From the NCBI GenBank assembly GCA_024280135.1, contig JAJRQS010000022.1, forward strand, positions 1-7,180: a stretch of DNA of 7,180 bases, read 5' to 3'. Source of the stretch: Bacteroidota bacterium. Lineage in GTDB: Bacteria > Bacteroidota > Bacteroidia > Chitinophagales > Saprospiraceae. The translations under genes and the position numbers were made by a program. Shown in pieces: positions 1-5,532 of this stretch; positions within the stretch are counted from its first letter, which is position 1, and every line of letters begins with the position of its first letter. Below the pieces are notes generated by a model. The model made no database searches. It saw only the letters and a program-made list of their open reading frames with translations, and was not told the DNA's origin.

Positions 1-300
1 AAAATACTAGCAGATAAACTTCAAGAAAAGCAAATTGATGTCAATGCTTTTCATCCGGGGATGGTTAAATCGGGCCTTGCCCGAAATGCTCCTTGGGCAA
101 TAAGGATTTTGGTAAAACTCGCTAGCCCATTTATGGCAACAGACTCTAAAAATGGAATCTATGTATGTCTATCGGAGGAATTGGTAGGCAAAACAGGGCA
201 GTTATTTGTAAAAAAGATACCAAAAGCCTTACATTTTAAAGAGGACTATAAGACGGATTTATGGGCGCAAACGACGAAGATGTTAACCCTATTCAACTAG
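1..300 (+). CDS. Short-chain dehydrogenase/reductase, C-terminal fragment (5' end outside window)
   Basis: The frame is open from base 1 to a TAG at 298-300, giving 99 residues. The visible part begins with a helix (ILADKLQEK), followed by a strand and turn reading DVNAFHPGMVKSGLA. This is the usual segment after the YxxxK active site in classical SDR enzymes of the retinol-dehydrogenase/WWOX-like type (V-N-x-x-H-P-G-x-V). The later GIYVCLSEELVGKTGQLFVKK resembles the family's C-terminal stretch, where a substrate-loop helix leads to a final G-x-(F/Y) strand. The Rossmann GxxxGxG motif and the catalytic Ser, Tyr and Lys would lie upstream and cannot be checked. By family, it is probably a cytoplasmic NAD(P)-dependent oxidoreductase; the substrate is unknown. 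An ATG at 61 lies inside the conserved HPG-M segment, so it is an internal methionine and not the start. No terminator is seen after the stop. Confidence 0.85.
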   Translation, partial: KILADKLQEKQIDVNAFHPGMVKSGLARNAPWAIRILVKLASPFMATDSKNGIYVCLSEELVGKTGQLFVKKIPKALHFKEDYKTDLWAQTTKMLTLFN

Positions 301-489
301 TTGTTGAGTAGAGAATTGGCACCCGAGCACGCGACTAAAGGTCAATTATTTGTACCCTATATCTAGTATTTTAAATGCTGTTTTATTATGATCTTCAAAT
401 ATTCTTTGTACATTGAGCTTGTAATTAAAACGAAGGAGATTTCTACACTCGAAAATGCTTCGTTTATTTCTCACTTAAAAACAAATAAA
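301..489. other. Intergenic region / leader upstream of the SusC-like gene
   Basis: These 189 bases lie between the dehydrogenase stop and the chosen start of the transporter. I see no hairpin followed by a T-run, so there is no clear terminator for the dehydrogenase. A -7-like element TATTCTTTG at 400-408 resembles the Bacteroidota consensus TAnnTTTG but has one base too many in its spacer, and no good TTTG lies about 20 bases upstream of it. It is therefore only a weak promoter candidate. An isolated Shine-Dalgarno-like AAGGAGA lies at 433-439. The transporter frame stays open back to an ATG at 388, but the residues encoded by 388-489 do not resemble an export signal, so I treat the stretch as untranslated leader. 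The bases just before 490 are A-rich, as is usual for translation starts in this phylum. Confidence 0.6.
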
Positions 490-3400
490 ATGAAAGTAAA
501 AACGAACTTTTTGCTCTCCTTTTTGCTGATGATGCTCTTTTCCGTAGGGGCATTTGCGCAAGGTAGGACAGTAGCAGGTACGGTTACAGATGCAGATGGA
601 AGCCTGATAGGGGTCTCTGTCGTTGTAGTCGGCACCACGAAAGGTACCACCACCGATTTGAATGGTATGTACTCGATTACCGCCAATGATGGAGATGTAC
701 TTGAATTCTCCTATGTAGGCTATGAAGCAGTTCTAAAAACTGTAAATGGCAGCGTAATCGATGTTGTGATGCAGCAGGGGATTGTGATAAACGATGTCGT
801 TGTGACGGCATTGGGTATTAGTAGAGAAAAGAAAGCTTTAGGGTATGCTGTTGAGCAAATGACATCAGACGAAATTTCAAAAAATGGAAGCACGAATGTC
901 ATTGCTGCACTTCAAGGTAATATAGCAGGAGTTAGGGTTAATTCTTCTTCAGGTGCTGCTGGTGCTGGCATGGACATAGTTATTCGGGGCGTAAACTCAT
1001 TGAGTCCAGGTAGAAGCAATCGGCCTTTATTTATCATTGATGGAATAGAAATGAGTGATGATGTAGATGTTGCTCCAATTACTTCCTCTAATGTTAGTCT
1101 AGGATTGTCTGCTGGAAATGGCACTCAATCTTCAGTAAGTAATAGAGCTGCTGATATCAACCCAGACGATATAGAAACAATGACTGTACTAAAAGGTGCG
1201 TCTGCGACAGCCTTGTATGGTATTCGTGCGGCAAATGGGGCTGTAATTATTACAACAAAATCGGGTTCAAAAGGAGATCCTGTAATCTCTTTAAGTTATA
1301 CTACTGGAGCACAAAGTATCAATAAGTATCCTAATGTGCAAGGCAAATATATTGACGGACATAGGGGTTCTTCTAGTCGTAGAAGTAATATTTGGGATTC
1401 CTGGGGTGCACCCTATAAAGAAGGAGCTACTGATAAGAAAATGCATGATACTTATAGAGAATTTTATAGGACTGGTGCTACAAACAGTGTTAATGCGAGT
1501 TTGACTGCAGGAACAGAACGTTTCAAATATAGATTATCTGGTAATTATTTTAAGCAGAAAGGAGTAGTTCCTAATACGGATTGGGGTAAAACGAGTTTTA
1601 GCTTCAAAGGTGATTATTCTGTTAATCCAAAATTGGATATAGGAGCTAGTGTTATATTCTCGAAGTCAGGAGGAAATCGTCCTTATGAAGGTAGAAAATC
1701 TATCATGAACGTGTTGGCGTATATGTCTCCAGTTGTTGATCCTCAGAATTATAATACACCTTATACTGCAAATGGCAATTTTGCTAGAGGATGGATTGAT
1801 CACCCATTATTTTTATCTGAAGCGAATACTTATGTTGATAATGTGAATCGTTATATTTCTGGCATTAATGCTAGGTATAGAATCACAGACAACCTAGCCT
1901 TCAACTATAAGGTGGGTTTAGATAATTATAATGATACTAGAAAAAGAATCGTACATCCAGAAACAGACGAAGGAAATAATATGGGAGGATTTATAGCTGA
2001 TATTGCTTTGAACTCTTCTAATTTGACTTCAAATGCTTTCCTTACTTGGGGAAGTGATGTTTCTGAGGATATTAGTTTATCGTTAACGTTAGGACAGTAT
2101 TTGTATTTTTCTGACAAAAAATTACTTTCAGTAAGAGGAGAAAATATTAAGATTAACGATGCCACAAACATCAATCAAACTTCTGATATTTTCCAGAGCA
2201 ACTATCACCGTAGATACCGTAACCTAGCAGGATATGGAGAGATTACAGCTGGATTTAGAAATTTCTTCTATGTAACAGTTACGGGTCGAAATGACTGGTC
2301 TTCTACGTTGCCGAAGTCTAATAGATCTTATTTCTTTCCATCGGTTTCAAGTTCCTTGGTGTTGTCGGATATGCCAGGTTTTAATGTGCCTTATGTATCT
2401 TTTGCAAAATTGAGAGGTTCATATTCTATTGTGGGTAAAGATGCATCTCCTTATAGAATAGGAAGGTATTACAGCCTTGATGGGAACTTTCCTTTCCAAG
2501 GTCAATTAGGTTATGGCATTGATGGTGCAATAGGTGATGAAAACCTAAAGCCTGAATTTACGAAATCTGTAGAGTTTGGATTGGATATGCGGTTCTTTAA
2601 GAATCGTTTTGGTGTCGATGTGGCTTATTATTCAAACAAACTAGAGGACATGATTTTGTCTGTTCCTATTAGTAATACGACTGGAGCATCATCTTATTTT
2701 ACCAATGCAGGTTCTCTTAAAACACAGGGGGTAGAACTATTAACTTATGTAGAACCAGTAAAGAATAAGAACTTCACTTGGAGATCTTCTTTAAATTGGA
2801 GCAAAACTACAGGTACCGTTGAAAAAATTAGCGGTGGTATTGAAGATATCGTCTTAGCTAGTGCTAGAAACGTAACCAACAAGTATGTTGAAGGAGGAAA
2901 AATTGGAGATTTATATGGAACTCCTTTTTTTAGAACTAAAGAAGGTGAACTAATTATTTATGATAACGGTATGCCGCTTGTAAATTATGATTCTCTTGAA
3001 TTAATGGGCAATGCAACTCCAGACTGGATTGCTGGATGGAATAATGATTTTTCTTTCAAAAACTTTGGATTGTCATTCCTTTGGGAGTGGAAACATGGAG
3101 GTGATGTAGTGGATGTAGGTAGAGTATATGCACTTGATAATGGAAACCTAGAGGAGACCCTTGACAGACGTAAAGAAGTTATTTTTGATGGGGTGAAGTT
3201 AGATGCTGATGGAGTCACTTATGTTAAAAATGATATTCCAGCTGAATTAACCCCAGCGGGTTTTTATCGAAATTGGAAAATCTATAGATATGCTCCTGAA
3301 GTACACCTTCAAGATGCTTCTTGGATACGTCTTAGAAATGTGAATCTTTCTTACACGGTTCCTGCTTCAACTTTTTCAACTTCAAAAATTAAAGGACTTA

Positions 3401-3561
3401 AAGTGACCTTTACAGGTACCAATCTGTTTTTGAACACTCCTTTTAGAGGATGGGATCCTGAAGCCAATTATTTTGGATCTGGAAGTAACATTGGCGGATA
3501 CACGGGTCTTAAAACACCTTCTGTAAAAAGCTATTTAATGAAACTTAACCTCACATTTTAA
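490..3561 (+). CDS. SusC/RagA-family TonB-linked outer-membrane transporter
   Basis: This 1023-residue protein has the normal length for a SusC-type TonB-dependent transporter, which forms an outer-membrane barrel and imports a ligand delivered by its SusD partner. A Sec signal peptide covers residues 1-23 (MKVKTNFLLSFLLMMLFSV, then GAFA before Gln24). A carboxypeptidase-regulatory-like domain follows at about 26-95 (GTVTDADG, then FSYVGYE). The TonB-box-like segment is DVVVTALGI at 102-110. The plug follows, with LQGNIAGV, IRGVNS, PLFIIDG (to 185), INPDDIETMTVLKGA (to 237) and the SusC signature LYGIRAANGAVIITTK at 242-257. The rest is a long beta-barrel region ending in the aromatic-terminal strand SYLMKLNLTF, which fits BAM-dependent insertion. 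I chose the ATG at 490 because it begins directly with the signal peptide and has an A-rich upstream sequence; the in-frame ATG at 388 would add 34 residues and bury the signal. The SusD-like gene follows after 10 bases. The ligand is unknown. Confidence 0.95.
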   Translation: MKVKTNFLLSFLLMMLFSVGAFAQGRTVAGTVTDADGSLIGVSVVVVGTTKGTTTDLNGMYSITANDGDVLEFSYVGYEAVLKTVNGSVIDVVMQQGIVINDVVVTALGISREKKALGYAVEQMTSDEISKNGSTNVIAALQGNIAGVRVNSSSGAAGAGMDIVIRGVNSLSPGRSNRPLFIIDGIEMSDDVDVAPITSSNVSLGLSAGNGTQSSVSNRAADINPDDIETMTVLKGASATALYGIRAANGAVIITTKSGSKGDPVISLSYTTGAQSINKYPNVQGKYIDGHRGSSSRRSNIWDSWGAPYKEGATDKKMHDTYREFYRTGATNSVNASLTAGTERFKYRLSGNYFKQKGVVPNTDWGKTSFSFKGDYSVNPKLDIGASVIFSKSGGNRPYEGRKSIMNVLAYMSPVVDPQNYNTPYTANGNFARGWIDHPLFLSEANTYVDNVNRYISGINARYRITDNLAFNYKVGLDNYNDTRKRIVHPETDEGNNMGGFIADIALNSSNLTSNAFLTWGSDVSEDISLSLTLGQYLYFSDKKLLSVRGENIKINDATNINQTSDIFQSNYHRRYRNLAGYGEITAGFRNFFYVTVTGRNDWSSTLPKSNRSYFFPSVSSSLVLSDMPGFNVPYVSFAKLRGSYSIVGKDASPYRIGRYYSLDGNFPFQGQLGYGIDGAIGDENLKPEFTKSVEFGLDMRFFKNRFGVDVAYYSNKLEDMILSVPISNTTGASSYFTNAGSLKTQGVELLTYVEPVKNKNFTWRSSLNWSKTTGTVEKISGGIEDIVLASARNVTNKYVEGGKIGDLYGTPFFRTKEGELIIYDNGMPLVNYDSLELMGNATPDWIAGWNNDFSFKNFGLSFLWEWKHGGDVVDVGRVYALDNGNLEETLDRRKEVIFDGVKLDADGVTYVKNDIPAELTPAGFYRNWKIYRYAPEVHLQDASWIRLRNVNLSYTVPASTFSTSKIKGLKVTFTGTNLFLNTPFRGWDPEANYFGSGSNIGGYTGLKTPSVKSYLMKLNLTF

Positions 3562-3571
3562 AATTAGAACA

Positions 3572-4948
3572 ATGAAAAAAACTATAAAAAATTTGGCATT
3601 TTTTGCCTTGCTAATATTCTTTTTGCCTAGTTGTGATGAGGTATTAGATATAAACGAAGACCCGTCCAAGGTAAGCAACCCTACTTTAGATGTGTTGCTT
3701 CCTGAAATTGAGTTTAGAACGGCTAGGGTACACTTTGGTCAAAGCTATACGGCTTGCCAAGTAGCACACCAAATGGATAATTATACGGGGTATTATACTT
3801 CTGTTAATTTATCGAATGTTTGGTTTAATATCTACACTAAAGTATTGAATAATGCTCAAGTAATGATTGACCAAGCAGAAGCAAATGGTTCTTCTGATTA
3901 TGTTGGAATTGGAAAATTACTACAGGCGCATAGTCTTGGTATTTTGACTGATACATGGGAAGATGTTCCTTATACTGAAGCGCTGAAAGGTTCAGAAAAT
4001 ATCAAACCCATATATGATAAACAAGAGGCCGTTTATAATAACGTCCTACGTTTGATAGATGAAGGGATTGCAGCATTAGAGGCTGGTGATTCTTTTTTGA
4101 AAGCTGGTTCTGATGATATGATCTATGGAGGGGACGTTGATAAATGGATAAAGTTTGGTCACTCATTAAAAGCTAGGTATTTGTTGCACTTATCTAATAA
4201 GACTGTTAATTGGGATGAAGTACAAAATGAAGCAAAACTAGGTATTTTGGAAAATGCAGATAACTTTGCGTTAAGTTATGAAGAAGGGATACCTAATCCT
4301 TGGTACACTAGAGTAGCGATTGCCATCCAAACAGGTAATTTGTCTCTAGCCCCAAGCCGTTTTTTGGTCAATAAAATGAATGGCTTACATGGTATGCCAT
4401 TAGATCCTAGGTTGTCAGCAATGATGGAACGCAGTGCAACTTCAGATACAACAGACTATTTTGGTCTAGCTGAATGGGATGATACTCCATTACAAAATTC
4501 GGATTTGACTTCAAATACTTGGTATGGACAAAAAGAAACGCCAATGCTTATGTTTACTGCAGCTGAAACACACTTTATTATGGCAGAAGCAGCATTACAT
4601 ACTGGTAATATGTTGGCGGAGTCTTTTGAAAATGGAATTAAAGCACACATGAGTATGTTGGGTGTTGAACCTGGTACGTATGTGGCAGATGTGAATGATG
4701 GTGATATTGGAATAGATGATATTATGACGCAAAAATTCATTGCGTTGTATCTTAATGGTGAAGTATGGACTGATATGCGTCGTCACCAATTTGATCCAAA
4801 TATTTTTCTTGGCTTTGTTGTTCCAGATGACAGTGAAGGTCGTCTTGGAGGTCCTGCACAGCGTTCATTATATCCAGCTTCTGAAACAACTAGAAATGGT
4901 AAAAATGTACCGGTAGTTGAAATTCTTAAAAAAATGTGGAGAGATTAA
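3572..4948 (+). CDS. SusD/RagB-family nutrient-binding surface lipoprotein
   Basis: This 458-residue protein starts 10 bases after the SusC-like stop and is the expected lid partner of that barrel. The lipoprotein signal ends in FFLPSC, with lipidation at Cys21. The next residues are Asp22-Glu23, acidic as in signals that route lipoproteins to the cell surface in this phylum. Recognisable SusD-type segments are GILTDTWEDVPYTEALKG at about 123-140 (family form: LTDxxGDVPYxEA), a helical stretch with IKFGHSLKARYLLHLSNK, APSRFLVNKMNG with PLDPRLSAMM, AAETHFIMAEAAL at 330-342 (family form: AExxFLxAEA), and GEVWTDMRRHQFDP near the C-terminus. The pattern fits the SusD-like subgroup often annotated as 'SusD/RagB family nutrient-binding outer membrane lipoprotein' better than starch SusD itself; this rests on motif recall, not a search. 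The length is slightly short but appears complete. Ligand specificity is not readable from sequence. Confidence 0.93.
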   Translation: MKKTIKNLAFFALLIFFLPSCDEVLDINEDPSKVSNPTLDVLLPEIEFRTARVHFGQSYTACQVAHQMDNYTGYYTSVNLSNVWFNIYTKVLNNAQVMIDQAEANGSSDYVGIGKLLQAHSLGILTDTWEDVPYTEALKGSENIKPIYDKQEAVYNNVLRLIDEGIAALEAGDSFLKAGSDDMIYGGDVDKWIKFGHSLKARYLLHLSNKTVNWDEVQNEAKLGILENADNFALSYEEGIPNPWYTRVAIAIQTGNLSLAPSRFLVNKMNGLHGMPLDPRLSAMMERSATSDTTDYFGLAEWDDTPLQNSDLTSNTWYGQKETPMLMFTAAETHFIMAEAALHTGNMLAESFENGIKAHMSMLGVEPGTYVADVNDGDIGIDDIMTQKFIALYLNGEVWTDMRRHQFDPNIFLGFVVPDDSEGRLGGPAQRSLYPASETTRNGKNVPVVEILKKMWRD

Positions 4949-4961
4949 TTAATCAAAAAAA

Positions 4962-5399
4962 ATGAAAATGAATAGCATAAAAATATTTTTTGTTTTCCTT
5001 TCAATAGGGCTTGTTTTTAGCTCTTGTTATAAGGAAGAAAACTGGGTGGATGATAATTCTCAAACAGAGAATAAATACTACCCAGTTATTCAAAAGTTAG
5101 TAAAAACAGGTGGAGATACTATCTCTGCAGGTGAATTAATAAAGCTTACGGTAAACTATTGGTCTAATGATCCGATTAAAAGTTTAGAATTGACTGAAAC
5201 GGCAAATGGAGCTGACAAATCTATTCAAGTTTGGGGTTATACGGATAGTTTTAATGAAGAGGCTTATGCCGAGGTAACAACTCTCGATTATACGGCTTCA
5301 ACATTTTCGGATACGACGGATGTTACACTTTCTGTAACGGTCTTAAATGAAAACGGTTTGAGTAGAAAAAAATCGGTTGAAGTGGTGGTCATCCCATAA
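4962..5399 (+). CDS. Small surface lipoprotein, probable Ig-like beta-sandwich, third gene of the SusCD operon
   Basis: This 145-residue protein starts 13 bases after the SusD-like stop, behind an A-run, and ends just before a strong terminator, so it is the last gene of the unit. The signal has a hydrophobic core and the lipobox VFSSC, with lipidation at Cys22. The following Tyr-Lys-Glu-Glu fits the K-(D/E)2 surface-export signal known from Capnocytophaga lipoproteins. After a short polar linker the rest is rich in alternating hydrophobic residues: ISAGELIKLTVNYWSND near 60-75, then DVTLSVTVLNENGLSRKK and a terminal VEVVVIP. This suggests one Ig/cadherin-like beta-sandwich domain of about 105 residues. 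There are no catalytic motifs and I cannot name a family. Its position suggests an accessory ligand-binding or complex-stabilising role with the transporter. A second in-frame ATG at 4968 would give a start two residues shorter and is equally possible. Confidence 0.85.
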   Translation: MKMNSIKIFFVFLSIGLVFSSCYKEENWVDDNSQTENKYYPVIQKLVKTGGDTISAGELIKLTVNYWSNDPIKSLELTETANGADKSIQVWGYTDSFNEEAYAEVTTLDYTASTFSDTTDVTLSVTVLNENGLSRKKSVEVVVIP

Positions 5400-5423
5400 G
5401 TTTACATTCACATTCACTTAAAG

Positions 5424-5455
5424 CACCCAAGCCCAAAAAGCTTGGGTGTTTTTTT
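5424..5455 (+). terminator. Intrinsic terminator of the SusCD operon
   Basis: A perfect 9-bp stem, CACCCAAGC (5424-5432) with GCTTGGGTG (5440-5448), encloses the 7-base loop CCAAAAA and is followed directly by seven T residues (5449-5455). It begins 25 bases after the stop of the small lipoprotein gene. This is a textbook Rho-independent terminator. It separates the three-gene unit from the phosphoesterase gene downstream. The T-run is on the + strand only, so it acts in the direction of the operon. Confidence 0.93.
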
Positions 5456-5510
5456 ATGATTTTGACCAATGCTTCCTTCTCTTCTGACCACTCATGTTTC
5501 ACTTTTATTC

Positions 5511-5520
5511 GTACCTTGCG
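5511..5520 (+). promoter_or_regulatory. Possible -7 promoter element for the phosphoesterase gene
   Basis: GTACCTTGCG lies 13 bases before the ATG at 5533. It resembles the Bacteroidota -7 element TAnnTTTG, especially the common form TACCTTTGC, but lacks one T. It lies after the terminator, where a new promoter is needed. No convincing TTTG -33 element is found at the expected distance: the nearest, TTTG at 5461-5464, is about 47 bases upstream. If real, transcription would start only a few bases before the gene. Confidence 0.35.
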
Positions 5521-5532
5521 GAAAAAAGTATC

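Noticed and set aside
61..300. Stand-alone 79-residue gene starting at ATG 61
   Set aside because: The same frame is open upstream to base 1 and the conserved SDR segment VNAFHPG spans the supposed start, so this is the tail of a larger gene.
294..303. 10-bp perfect palindrome CAACTAGTTG across the dehydrogenase stop codon
   Set aside because: It is too short and AT-rich to be a terminator, has no T-run after it, and could easily occur by chance; a repressor site is possible but unsupported.
388..489. Upstream ATG giving a 34-residue N-terminal extension of the SusC-like protein
   Set aside because: The extra residues are polar and mixed with no export signal, and they would place the clear signal peptide internally. 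The ATG at 490 starts exactly at a signal peptide.
471..1124. Minus-strand open frames opposite the start of the SusC-like gene
   Set aside because: They are antisense to the conserved signal peptide, regulatory-like and plug domains and have no domain of their own.
4456..4789. Two overlapping minus-strand open frames opposite the SusD-like gene
   Set aside because: They overlap each other and a well-supported SusD-like coding region, with no family resemblance; they are reading-frame shadows.
5401..5420. Small tandem repeat (ACATTC twice, then ACTTA) before the terminator
   Set aside because: Two copies of a 6-base unit are expected by chance and show no link to any mobile or regulatory element.
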